NCBI GenBank assembly: GCA_013339895.1
Contig: JABACO010000010.1
Span: 5,965,445 to 6,029,444, forward strand
DNA length: 64,000 nt
Direction: 5' to 3'
Source: Ephydatia muelleri
Taxonomy: Eukaryota; Porifera; Demospongiae; Spongillida; Spongillidae
The notes under the pieces were generated by a model that ran no database searches, had not been told where the DNA came from, and worked only from the letters and a program-made list of their open reading frames with translations. The translations under genes were made by a program, and so were the position numbers. Below are positions 11,291 to 23,641 of this stretch, in pieces; the stretch's first letter is position 1, and each line of letters opens with the position of its first letter.

Positions 11291-11697
11291 TGCCCCTCAC
11301 GTGGGTTCTTGGATCTCAGTCATTCCTTCTACTGGCCTGGAACTGCATCTTGACTCTGCTTAATGTCAGGTAGCACACCTGTCCTGCCTCTCTACTTGCC
11401 ATCGGCCATGCCACCCTCAAACCCAAAATGCTGGCTAAAATCTATGGCTGCCTGAACATGTCACTGGTGAGGTCAGTGGCTAGGGCCATCATGGGAAGAG
11501 TAAATGTCCGAATAGGTTAGTAGAACTGTAGGTTTGTTAGCGGCATCTATTGTTACTTTCTGCACGTGCGATACTGTTCCCTAATGTCAGCACCCAGCAG
11601 CAATAAGTCTCTACTGCTAGTGGTGTTCTTTGGGTAACACTTCCGCTTCAGAATTAATAAGTATGAAGACAGCAGCTACAAAAACTAAATGCAGTAC

Positions 11698-12130
11698 TCA
11701 GAACTCAGCACACTTGTTGTGCAGTGCATGTAGTCCCACATTGGTGCACTGAGGACCCTTCATACTGAACAGCTCACACTTAGCCATGTTCACATGGAGG
11801 CCCATTGCTGGACTCAACTCCTTAACCAGATGCAAAGCACGTAGTTTAGCTGGGTGGGTGCCATCAAGGCAGTCAACACACTCCAGGCAGGATATCATCT
11901 CCTGCATGGAGGACCAAGGAAAACAGCAGGGGATCCAGAGGGTAACCTTGCTGCACTCCAGAGCGGATCTGGTCAAGTAGGTACTGTGGGGTGGGTCCCA
12001 TGGCAACAAGACACTATATATAGTTCTGGGTAGATATCACACTCATTAAGAACTGCAGCTACTTGCCTGGAGATAAGGTTGAAGGCATTCGTCATATCCA
12101 ACTTAAGCAATGCAAATTCATTGCAACACT
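11698..12130 (-). pseudogene. LINE reverse transcriptase fragment, opposite strand
   Basis: Minus strand, in order: LKLDMTNAFNLISR (RT motif A), a C.GTHP stretch, SGVQQG.PLDPLLFSLVLH (RT motif B), then KLRALHLVKEL and GLHVNMAKCELFSMKG. It belongs to the same family as the fragment at 10860-11290 but is inverted relative to it and lacks the catalytic YLDD box. Several stops and frame changes are present, so it is dead. Confidence 0.8.
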
Positions 12131-13139
12131 AAGCATGAGCTACTTTCTCTGCACATGCACGACACACCCAGCTGCGGAATTAGTAATACAATAACAATAA
12201 CTTACAATTTCATAATACACATGTACACTTAAATGTATATGTAAAGTGTGTATACTTCATAAATAGCTACACGCACACACTGCACTTAAAAGAAGCTGTC
12301 TATCACCTCACACAATTAGATGTCTTGACAATGTGCCCTCGGTGGTTTTGTTGTGAAAAACGATCCACGTGGTCTTCAGAAACAGCCTCGGGGCAATGTT
12401 CGTCTAGCATGGCCTAGTCCGATCCACCCTTTTCGTGGCCACTCCGGAGGTCAAATTCTCAGCCCCGTAGCCCGATAAAGGTCTTCCAATGAAAGCGCAC
12501 CTAGCACGTACGTCCGTATATCGGTTTCAGCCAAAGATGGCCATTACCATGAGGTGGCGAGCCTACACGTACGAATCATAACGAAAAGAGCTTCGAACTA
12601 AAAAAACGTACCGGGGGTGGGGGGGTAAAAAGAATGGAAGGAGGGGCTACACGAATCTGGGTACTAGAAAGTCAGGTATCTGGTCCCCATCGGAGTGATG
12701 TAAGAGCCATTTTTAGTAACGCGATGACGCTGCCGCAATGCGCATGCGTAACAATCAATACACGGAATCGAAACTAAAAATTATACTACAAGAGATATTT
12801 TTGTATATTATTTACATACAGATACTTAAAATAAAATTTGTTGTCGTTAATTAATTGATTTAATAATTAGTTTTGATAAATCTACAAATACTATTGTAAC
12901 GGTGAAAGTAGAATTTTTGATATTCAATTCCTAGCCAGAGTTATGGGTCGATGTCCGAAATTTCTGGCAATGCACCCTTTTGTAAGATTGGGGGTGGGGT
13001 GGGGGAGAGGTGGGGTTGACAGAAATGGTGTAGGATAAGGTGTTGAATGGGAAGTCGATAGTTGTGGAGAGTAGCGATTTAAACTTGATGCATTTTTGTA
13101 ACATATGCGCTAGGTCCCTTGTCGCTGCCTCGACCCCAA
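12131..13139. other. Non-coding stretch with repeat relics
   Basis: No gene seen. About 12720-13000 is a diverged copy of about 43960-44250 (shared GCGCATGCGTA, AACGGTGAAA, TGATGTCC...TTTCTGG blocks). About 13023-13105 resembles one end of family B (GTCGATAG, GATGCATTTTT). About 12960-13010 resembles 14880-14935 in inverted orientation (C-rich block beside CTTACAAAAGGGTG). Confidence 0.5.
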
Positions 13140-14561
13140 ATTTAGGACTATTACATTTTCCCTTATTTTACCCACTTTCTCATAGACAATGTTTTAGTTA
13201 CTTGTTGACTCTAGCAATGTATGCATGTGCATGGTTTGTAATAAATACACACCAAGCAGGTTAAACGGTTCGTGGGATGCTATCCAGGGATACATAAGTT
13301 ATTGTAGATATCAGTATAAATAACATTGATTTGCTGTATGCCTGTGTCTTACCAACCGAGATCATAATACTCACTCCTGAAGTAATGAATTGATCATCAC
13401 CACAAGTCTTGAGCCTCGACTCGAGTTGAGTTGTGAACGTTGTTTGTTTGTTTGTTTTTTTTCCCTGAGAAACGAAACTGTCAGCAGCATTGAAGCACTA
13501 ATTCTTCAAAACTGTTCATGATTCATGATGATTAATCTTGTGGATACGGGCATACATTACTGTATATTTGGTAAACCCTCGTGTATTGCCTTGATGAAAT
13601 GAATAGTGGACCGTTGTCTGGCCTCGTGCATATACCTTTTCTGTATTCTCGAAAAGTGCCAGCTCAATATACTGAAAAAATTTATTCTTGCATTTGTTAA
13701 CTAAATGGTACAATGTACAAGCCTGCAAAGAAAACAAGAGAGAACAGTGTTAATTTAAATTCCATGCAAAGATGAAGGTCTTACTATGAACAAGCTAGAG
13801 AGCAGGTATAGTTGTTCCATCATCTAAACCTAGGCCACTTCGCCATTTTATATTCTTGACCCCGCGTAACAGGCTAACGATTGCAAATGCCAGTCTGGTT
13901 CTAATAAAACCAGGCTACTGAGACTGACAGCTGCATGATTAATGTCCATCCACTGATACAACAAAAGAGATACTATTGCTTGTCAATCTTTCACTGCTTC
14001 TGCGGATAAAGTCTCCTTTTCTCTTTCGCCGCAGCCGCCTCTGGGGTGTAATGCTTATATCGATAATACATATGTCAAACGACACCTCAGTCGGTGGTTG
14101 GCATAACCTCTAACTCCAAGGTCAAGCTTCAGATCAACATCAGTTCATACAGGATGTTGATGTTACTCTTTTACGATTGGTTCGTTTTTACCTGTGGTCA
14201 CACATCTCTCTTAAGTAGTAATCGCCAACTTCATTGTGCATTTATATCAGTAGCCTTTCATCCTTTTACAACCCACTCCATCCTTTTACAACTAACAATG
14301 GGAAGCGGTCAGCCATCGCAGCAAGAAGGCACAGTATGCTTCAGATAGCGTATTGGAGGACCATCGCAAAACACAAAATGCATCGAATCAATTTTTGATT
14401 TCCAATTGATTTTTAACTTCCATATGTACCAGATATGTAAACATTTTATACCACAGTATAAGTGATAAATCATTTGGAAATCAAGAATTTATTCGATGCT
14501 CTGTGATATACGTTTGGTGACAACATCATAGCGATGCACTTCGTGTTGTTTTCTTTATTGC

Positions 14562-14972
14562 TTGTTGTCAGTCTCTCAGTTGAACATTTGGACTCTTGGA
14601 TACCTTTCCCGGATAAGTTTGTTGACCCCTTATCCCGGAAATTTTGGTCGAATTTTGTATATCAAACAGCAATACTTGTTGACTTTCATATTGCTGACTA
14701 AACTGTTGCTTTGCAAAACTCGACTCGGTTATGGCAGCTACAAAAACTGGTACGTACAGTGCAGTATGTATCACGTATATATGTGTATCACGTACGTGCG
14801 TGCATGTGAAGCTTATCGCATGACATTAGCAAGAAACTCGTTTGAGTTAGAAACACAGAGGCATCGGAACAGGGCTCCCAACCCCACCTCTCCCCCACCC
14901 CCCCAATCTTACAAAAGGGTGCCCGCTGTTTTTCAGTGTGTTAATTTACCGTGTCACAATGACAAAAGCTAA
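14562..14972 (+). other. Open frame shared in part with copy 2
   Basis: A 136-codon frame whose middle (CITYVRACEAYRMTLARN and the following RHRNRAPNPT) is also readable in copy 2 at 50407-50685. The two frames differ at both ends and no domain is recognised. Likely non-coding sequence kept by recent duplication. Confidence 0.2.
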
Positions 14973-16319
14973 CTGTAGCTATACAATTGATAGAAATAAT
15001 TATGGTTAGAAGCGCAGCGCTTTTTTAAAACAATTTAATTGACGGGCATATTTTTCATCTACGATTTTGAATAAAGCTTAAACGTACACAGGCACAAGCA
15101 CGCATAGCATTAGAAACAATAACTCGCGTTCAATCCACATTCCCGTAACTCCGTTGCAGTTCTAAATACATGTATGTTCCAGCAAAACACGATATACATT
15201 TAGGTGTAGCGTCAGTATTTTTCCCCCCCTCCTTCGTTTCATCATTCTTAAGACTAGTTAGAAATATCACGAATGTAGAAGGAATGGTAAATATTATCTT
15301 CATGGAATGATTTGATTCACTCGGGTCTGTTGTGTTCACGGCCGCAGCAAGGCCATCAGTTTATTGGACTACCTTATTTTGATGCACAAACAGGGCTGCA
15401 CATAACCTGTTGGATCTGGGGAGACTGGGCAGACCGAAGTCTATACTGTTGTAGAGTCTGTATCCCTTCTTGCCACAGCTGGATGTGGGGGGAGTGCCTG
15501 GAGCGGAGCCCCAAAAGCTTTTCAAGTGCTGTGACCATACCATATACAAAATAAATAAATAAATAAAACAAACTTCTAGTTGATCAATTCAAACATTTTG
15601 ATTCTATGGTCTAGTTCCAAGCCACATACGAAGTAACGCAGCGGTTTGAAAAGCGCTACTTGCACTATAGCATACTTACACGAGAATGAAAGAAAGGTAT
15701 TTTGAAACATTTTGTGGCTTGTTCTGAAGCAAAAAGGACATCAAACTATATAAGTTTCTTCGGGCTTCGGACATAAAGTCCCTATGCATCAACACCATAG
15801 CTAGTCAACTTTATTTTTATCCAAATGGAAGAGTGTGCCCATTACATGAGTCAATGTAGAGCAGTGCTAAAAAGAAACACTACTGGCAGGTACAGTAAAT
15901 GTGTACTACTACATGCTGACACAAGAAGGGTCTGTTATGAATACAGCCAACTAGGATGAATTGGCTCCATTCACTTCTAATCTTGAAAACTGAAATGCAG
16001 CAGGTGCCTTCAAGTATCTGTATCCCATGGCTAGCTGGATCTAGCTGTTTTGTTTTAGATCCCTGAAGCCTCCGCACTTTCTTAGTTAGAAGAAACACTC
16101 AAAAATATATATTAAATTTAAAAAATCAATGTGAATGAATATACTTAGTAGACACTAAAACACCCTGAAGCTCACAGTGTTTTTCACAGTTAGATGTGCT
16201 TCTTGCGTTAAACTTATATTTTCAATAATACAATAAATACATGTACAAATATTGAAGCTCAGCTTCTTGCAAAAAAACATTCTTATCAACAAAAAGATCT
16301 GCTAGCATCTAAGCAATAT

Positions 16320-16800
16320 GATGCTTTGTTTGCCATGTTTCCAGGATCTCTCAAACATGCAATGGAAATTGCTAGTGAACCTGGTGCCTCTTCATGGCTC
16401 TCTGCTCTCCCCATTCAAGAATATGGCTTTGCACTTCACAAAGGAAGCTTTCGTGATGCCTTTATCTTCGCTATGGTTGGCAGCCATGTTTACTTCCATC
16501 TAGCTGTGTATGTGGTCAATCTTTCACTATAGAGCATGCTATGAACTGCCCCTGTGGTGGATTTCCCTCAATACGCCGCAATGAGTTGTGTGATATCACA
16601 GCATCACTACTCACTGAGGTGTGTCATGCAGTGGGAACAGAACCTTGCCTACGGCCTCTATCAGGAGAGCAGCTTAAGTACAAAACAGCCAATGATGCAG
16701 ATGAAGCTCGTTTAGATGTGGCAGAAAACTCTTGGTCCAAGAACAGACAAAAGGCTTTTTTTGATGTCAAGAAGGAACAACCTTACAGTCTAACCTTGTT
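16320..16800 (+). pseudogene. LINE C-terminal nuclease-like fragment
   Basis: The first frame gives GASSWLSALPIQEYGFALHK and GSFRDA; a shifted frame continues RYGWQPC, then C-V-C-G-Q-S-F...H-A-M-N-C (a Cys/His cluster), GGFPSIRRNEL, ITASLLTEVCH, EPCLRPLSGEQL, ARLDVAE and AFFDVK. These are the C-terminal blocks of invertebrate non-LTR elements, where the R-x-D...F-D-V pair resembles a restriction-like nuclease core. One frame change and the missing RT show that it is a dead 5'-truncated insert. Copy 2 of the duplication lacks it. Confidence 0.75.
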
Positions 16801-17485
16801 CTGGTTTCGTTGCAGATTAAGTTTCTCATTATTGCGTTCTGCAATAGTTTGTCTCCAAGGCTCATTGTCCTCATACCAATGACCATCAACAGCAAATCCT
16901 CTTGAGAACTTAATTGACCTCATGTGTCCATCCTATATATTTTATCTTCTCACCGTTTATCTGCATTTTCACAATATGTGTATCTTATTGTATAACTCTA
17001 TAGACACGATGTTTGTATGCAAACAAGAATGTTGCCGGGCAAAAACAGAACTGACCGAGGTCGCAAAAAATGTAATTGCTTGTACTTTTAAATAAGTACA
17101 CAAATGTACAGCAATTTTGCATGTTCCTATGGGGAGAGTACATACGGGGAAAATGCACATCCAAACTAGATATGGTGCTACAAATACATGTATCAATTTA
17201 CCCTGCTGTGACCTTTGCTGTCTTCAGCATAATTGTAATAATTTACTATTGTATTAAGTGTTATTGACCAATAAATCACCTATTCCTACTGATTACTGTG
17301 TATAGTATAGGTTTTTGGTGTTAAAAAATTGCTTCGTGTGCAATCTACTATTAGTCAACAGTGCAAAATGAATAATTAATGCTGTACTTGATTCAATAGA
17401 GTTTTGATCAGATATGACTGCAGTGAAATGGACCAATCGGGTGACCAATAATTTTGGCTATGCCAAAATTCCCAGTTGACTTTCA

Positions 17486-17562
17486 CACACACACACACAC
17501 ACATACACACACACACACACACACACGCACACACACACAGAGACACACACGCACACACACGC
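17486..17562. repeat. (CA)n microsatellite
   Basis: An interrupted CA run. A second, pure run lies at about 17722-17752. The matching sites in copy 2 are 56920-57034 and 57196-57212, with different lengths. Confidence 0.9.
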
Positions 17563-17720
17563 ACTGTCGTTGATGCAATAACATTTCATTTCGATTTCAT
17601 ATCACCCTATTGAGAGCTAAAATGAATAAGAAACTGTGTGGAGTCATGCGTTTTGTGCCTGTTGACAGTGGCCATTTTGAGGTCACTTTTCTGTTACTAG
17701 CTTATGAATTTTATCAGCTT

Positions 17721-17751
<31 letters not shown>

Positions 17752-19081
17752 AGTTGACAACACATATCTACAAGTGACAATTGGATCAGGATGGTAGTGG
17801 AATTATTTTAAAAAAAGGGGGCCTGTTATAACATGGTGACTGTCCTCTTTGAATGAGTCAAATTGTCATTCTATTACAGCATACTGTACATATACATCCA
17901 TCAACGCTACCTAGCCTACTGTCATGGGTCCTACCATTGAGCAGGTGTTAAGTTAATAGTCCCCTCTGATTATCTCATAACAAATACTACCAGTGCCAAT
18001 TAGCTTAGTAATGATTACCATTAGCAGGTGACACAAGACAAGCTGCTCTGACAGAATGTTGGATTCTATGCAACACATGCACATATATGTCACGATCACT
18101 CGATAGGAGTGGCACAATGGTGATATCAAACACTTTTCAGAATAGCAATATATGTTCAACCTATGCTCAGATTTTAAAAGCTAAAGCTATTTTGATCAGA
18201 GCACACTCTAAATGAAGAATTGAACGTACCACAGACTTCATTTGAAGTATCCTTGATGCTAGTTCTACTCAAATATCTAAAATCGCCCATAGGCGCAAAC
18301 AGGTAGTAACCAAAAACCGTAATTTTTCATATGGTTAACCCTCTAACTCCCCATATCCCTGCATGCTCATGACTCCTGATATGCTGGACTATGCAATACA
18401 CTTATTTTGGAAACTCTGAAAACACTCACTACTTGTTTCACTTCTTTGGCCTTTATACTCACTTCTCAACAATTTACAAATTATGTTTTTTTTCCATTGT
18501 TTTGGATACTCTAACACAGATATCAGTAAGATCCCACATGGAAGCAAGAATGTACAACTTCTAAATTTCGATTGTGATCCACAGTAAGGCTTAACAGTGT
18601 GCTGCATTGTGACTATATCATTGTGCAGAGCCATGGAAATAAATGTACACAACAGTGCATAAATAGTTAATCTATACAGCACATGTATGTGCACCAATAC
18701 ATGTATATTCATCTTCTTCACTAATTAACGTTACAAAAACCAAAGTTTTGTAATGTACACATTAAACGGCACAGTGTCAGTACATGAACCATCCTTGTAT
18801 AAAAATTTGCACTTGAAATCTAGATGGATACTGCACACAAGATCTCGTGCAAATCATAATCATTCAAAGTGATACACCATGCATATTGAAGGGAAAAGAG
18901 TAATAACACTTCAAATTCTAGTGATAAAATGGAAAGGAACTTTGGGATTACTATAAATGTATATACTTTCTATTACACTAAGGTAACATATAATTTACAG
19001 CATTTCATCACACTGTAGCTTGATGAACTACAACGTACAAATTCCAATTGCATTGTTCTATAAATCATACCGCAATAGTGC

Positions 19082-19525
19082 ATGGGTATCTGTGTTTATA
19101 ACAACATAAGTGCAATCACCTGCAAAATTGATTGTTATAGTGTCATTTATAAGAGTAGAGAACTACGGTGTGAATTTTCTGATAAAAGCAACGAGGTCCG
19201 TGAAGAAAACAATGTGCCAGGATCTGATAAAATCATTCATTCATCATCTTATTTCCTGGCGGACGAGACTGGCGGTGATGTGATAGGGAAGAAACGAATT
19301 GTCAGGGAGAAACGTTCAACAGGCTACAAAGTTGATTTTATCTCAAATGCATTTAAATCAATTGCACTACTGCGGTATTTTAACTTATATGAAAGGAACA
19401 CTGCTACAAATAAAGAGACTTCAAAGCACAGAGTTATACAATCAAAGGTCAGTTATTTGCTACTACTTTTATTTAGTTATTACAATATTGCAATAGGTTA
19501 CAGAACGTCATTAATTTCAATATAA
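19082..19525 (+). CDS. 147-codon ORF conserved in both duplicate copies
   Basis: Unknown protein. The middle (SRELRCEFSDKSNEVREEN, then SSSYFLADETGGDVIGKKR) and the end (ALLRYFNLYERNT) are also open in copy 2 at 61707-62129. The copies differ by an in-frame 27-bp gap, which hints at coding constraint, but several substitutions are non-synonymous. A good splice donor (AAAG then GTCAGT) at about 19448 suggests that the real exon may end there and the hydrophobic tail be intronic. No known domain. Confidence 0.3.
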   Translation: MGICVYNNISAITCKIDCYSVIYKSRELRCEFSDKSNEVREENNVPGSDKIIHSSSYFLADETGGDVIGKKRIVREKRSTGYKVDFISNAFKSIALLRYFNLYERNTATNKETSKHRVIQSKVSYLLLLLFSYYNIAIGYRTSLISI

Positions 19526-20956
19526 AATAGCCAAAAAAATAGGTTAAGTATTACTTAAACAAAGCAAATGGTCCAGTTTTTTTCAATTTAATTTTCTATT
19601 TATACAATCCCGCGTTAGGTTTGAAATCCTCGATTCAGTATAACTCGAATTACTGGAATCTTGATTAGGTTTTGAGCGTATTAACTAGGTTCAATTTTCT
19701 CTCTTAATATAGTCCACCTCTGGTATTTTACCAAAATCAATTTTGTTTTGTAAAAGACTAGTTACTTGGTATTGTTATGTCGTTTTTAAATTAATTGTTG
19801 CATTTTAATGAAATGGTAGCACTCATTCCGCTACTATGTGTATACACAAGACTGACTTTCCGTGATATATGTAACGATTAGACTACCGCAAAGCTGTGAG
19901 AAAGTATGTGAATTACTCTGCGAATTTATAGGGTACACGTTCAATTGAGAACCACAAAACTGCAGGGGTTAAAGAATGAAAATTCACGTAGAAGCGTGTA
20001 GCTCTAACGAATGAAAAATTGATATATATATGTTTGCGACAGTTTTCTGAAGGAGTGGTGGATGTAGGAACAGCTATTTAGCCAGCTTTGTTAATATCAG
20101 TGCTTCATATTCACCACCACACAACACGTGTCATGTCGTAATGTAATAGAGAATGTTGCAAAGCAGCGGGGAGAATGTAATTATTGTTGTAGTCACAGCA
20201 TAGCTTAATTGTGTACTTTGTGCAAAGTAAATAGCTAGATTAAAAATATCCACATTCCGGCGCTAGCACACGGAATTTTGGTGTTAGTGATGCTGGGGTT
20301 AGTGACCTGACTTAATATTCTCTATTACATTACGTCATAGCGTGACATTGATTTAGATATTACCCACAGTTTATGCACACCACCGATGGGGCGCTTCTTT
20401 TTGTAGTAGCCTATTCAGCCGCTGACAGCAAGAAAAACAGTTTAGATAAAGATTACGCATTTATCATTAGTAGCAATTATTTCACATAAATCTGGGCTGC
20501 ATGGCTTTAAATTTGTATCACGATACATGTACATATCAGTGATAAGCTGTGACAGAAACACAGCGGTAATTTGTGGCTAATATTATAATATGTATGTTAT
20601 ATTATGAGCAGGGTGGTTTAATAGCAAAATACTTTTCATATGTATTATTCAATATTGCTCAATATACTATATGCATCATTTCAGATAGCATGTACAGTAC
20701 CAGAGTCCTTCTCAAGTAATGCAGTCACGTTAACTAAAATTTAGCATGTACCGGAAATGAATGAGATAGGTCATGAATCATTCTTTTTAGTTGATAGGAA
20801 AGGTGTTCTTCTACATGATAATTCTGGCACTACCATCTGGCATCAGTAAGTGTACATGGTAACTTTACTAACCACTTGCGTTTTGCATATCTGTTACTGT
20901 GCATCCTAAACAGTGTCGTAACTGCAATGTTCACTAATATATTTGTAATTCTGATA

Positions 20957-21126
20957 AATACTGTTTAACGTAGTTAAACTGGGTTAACGAAGCACCCCTT
21001 TTACACGCCCCACAAGGAGGGCGTAGCCGTGACGGCACGATTAGCAGGACACGTGACTACGACTTCGCGCAGGCGCACGGCAGAGCGAAGCTTCGCAGCC
21101 AACACGTGCAGATTCCTTTTTTTTTT
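20957..21126 (+). repeat. Ngaro split repeat A1
   Basis: 170 bp starting AATACTGTTTAACGTAG and ending in a T run. It is repeated as A2 at 26779-26952. Confidence 0.9.
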
Positions 21127-21421
21127 GAGAAGAGAGATATCATGTCCGAAGACAACTCCAGTCCTCCCCCGTTCTCAGAGACACAGATGCGCTGGCTGAA
21201 CCGGTTTTTGCCGACTCAACCACCCGCGGATCCACCAACGACAAGCCACCAGGCAGCCGGTGAGCGAGGGGTACGTAAGCTAGGTGGCAGGGAAATGGGC
21301 TCAGTCGGTCCAATAGCGGCCTCGCACAGGACGCGGTCACTGCTCCAGGGCAGTAGATGGGTCCGCGCTACCCACAGCCTTTTTAAAAACGCTGGGGAAT
21401 TTGGGTTGAATTTAGGGCAAC

Positions 21422-22285
21422 ATGTGTGCGGGCGATTTTGACATAGTATTCTGCAATGCCCACCGCAGATGGACAACTGCACCCCCCCCCCAGCCGCCAG
21501 CTACCGGTGCCTCGCCTAGGCTTCCCTTGTTCGACCCGCTCGAGGCCGCGCCCACAGCGATCCAAGCGGCCACGCTGGCCTTACCATCGCTGCTCGCACC
21601 AGCAGGCATGCCCGCACAAGCCACGCCTGGTTTCTTGACGGCTCGACTGCCCACCAAACTGGTGCTCAAGATTGAGAATCTCGAATTCATCGAGATAGCT
21701 GAACTGCTACAGGACGCATGGCAGACAGACACCACCGAGAGTAGTGCGCAAAGCCTGGTTCTCCGCATCCCTCGACGGTCGACTCCCGTCACAGATATCT
21801 CGGTGTGGGTTGAGTGCTTTACGCTGATGGCTGCCGTCCTCGCCGCCAAGTACCCCGCCAGAGCCCCGGATCTCCTCATGTACCTGCGTCGTATAGTGTA
21901 CTGCGCCAGGAAATTCGAGGGCCACGCCTGGGTCACCTACGACCGTCTCTACAGGCGACAGGCCTCGGCCAATAGAAGCCTCAACTGGGCCGCCGAAGAC
22001 CAGGCGCTATACAATGAGGCGTTCGCCGGGAGGGCTAAGCCCACCACGAGATGCAGAATATGCCTGAGCGAGCACCACGGAACGGACGCCTGCCCGGACT
22101 CCACTCGCCCCCTTTTTGCCCATCAGGAGCCGGATGGCCAGAGGCAAGCACCGCCGCAAGAGATTTGCCGACGGTTTAACGAAAATCGGTGTTTCGTTCG
22201 CCTGTGCAAGTACCGGCACACTTGCTCGACATGCGGAGCACCTCACCCAGCGCTGTCCTGTGGGCAACGCAACGCCCCTGAGAAC
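21422..22285 (+). other. Ngaro gag-like region
   Basis: Part of the element. It carries a conserved gag-like block (WVTYDRLYRRQ) and then Cys/His clusters of the C-R-I-C...H-H...C and C...H-T-C-S-T-C-G types, as in nucleic-acid-binding ends of DIRS/Ngaro gag proteins. A further open frame lies just upstream (from about 21141). The region is interrupted on its right by the inserted hAT-type element. Confidence 0.75.
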
Positions 22286-23422
22286 TAGGGTGTGTAACCG
22301 GTTATCAGGTTATTCGGGTTATTCGGATATTCGCAAAAACCTATCCGTTCGAATAGCAACTTAGCATTACTCGGAAAAATCGATTAGTGAATTTTATCTA
22401 TTCGAAATAACCGGTTTATGTTTCTCCATTCGGAGGTACTTAGGTATTCGTCGTCAGCATCGACAATTCGCCCATTATTCGAATACCTTTTTATACCGAT
22501 ATCCGGATATGATTTTCAATTGATAATTAGAGTTATATATATAACTACGTCACTGTTTATACGACATCAGAAGCAATCAATATTGAGTAAGTAGATAGTA
22601 ATATATTTAATATGCATCAATTGGGGATACAAAATATACAGCTGTTATCGTCGTCTTCAAGTAACTAAGTTCATTACTATATGCCACGAGTTGTGGTTAT
22701 ATGTAGTAGCAATAAATTTATGTACCAGTACTAGTATTGCATTGTTTTATTGTACAGTGGTACGAAGTGAACGTATTTGAGTATTGCGCTAGCGAGTTAA
22801 ATAGAATGACAGACTTCTCACCCACTTCAAGTAAGTATGCGCGCTCTGTTTGAGCATGTGGAGGAATTAGAGAGCATTACGCAATCGTACTAATGGGAAA
22901 TTTCATATGCATTTAGCGAGAACGGGAATGGAGTGTTGTGGGATGATTAATATTGTAAGTGGAGTACGTGATTGTAGGTGATGTGGGGTGAGTTTTTAAT
23001 GGTGATGTCTGGTCTCAGTGGTTAGTGTTGGATGGTTAGGTTTACATTGATATGTACAAGTGCATGATCATTCAAGACATACAATTTATTAAACTCTATT
23101 TGGCAAACACATGCTACTGTAGAGCTTTGTGTCTCTGTGTTTTAAACTGACATGCATAGCTCTAGTTTGGGTGCAAGACCAGGTGGATTTCTGTGCAGAC
23201 ATAAATCATCTTCTCAGTGTGCACTCCACAAGCACCATAACCTGAATAACCTAGGTATTCGGCAGGAAATTTGGCAAAACCTATTCGGAACAATCGATTT
23301 TGTTTTTTAAACTATTCGGAAAAATCGATTTTCGGATCCACAAAAACCTGAAAAATCGATTAGTGTTTTAAAAGTATTCGGAAAAATCGATTTTCATTAT
23401 GCAGGGGAGGTTACACACCCTA
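22286..23422. mobile_element. Non-autonomous hAT-type element inside the Ngaro element
   Basis: 1137 bp bounded by the 14-bp terminal inverted repeat TAGGGTGTGTAACC and flanked by an 8-bp target duplication CTGAGAAC (22278-22285 and 23423-23430). Both the TIR style and the 8-bp duplication are diagnostic of hAT. The subterminal regions repeat TATTCGGAAAAATCGATTT-like units in both orientations, typical of transposase-binding subterminal repeats. No transposase ORF, so it depends on a source elsewhere. It inserted after the Ngaro element did. Confidence 0.92.
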
Positions 23423-23641
23423 CTGAGAACCCTTACGGCAACAGGGATATTCGGAGGCCTGCGGGGCGGTAAACGACGCTGCAGGATACGAGTTAGCTAA
23501 ATGTAGTAGTGTGATGCATGGCAATTATCGCAGCTCCACCCTTACGGGTGTGAATCTGATTGTGTTTTGTTGCATGCTGATTAGCGCAAGCGCACGAGGG
23601 TTTCTCTGGGTAAGATAAAGTCTATATACGTACACGTAGCA

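Noticed and set aside
15361-15571. Minus-strand frames shared with 51112-51327
   Set aside because: The two copies differ in frame and contain indels; similarity is explained by the segmental duplication.
22286-22303. 3-bp target duplication (ACT) for the nested element
   Set aside because: Shifting the border by one base gives a perfect 8-bp duplication and TIRs starting TAGGG, which fits hAT.
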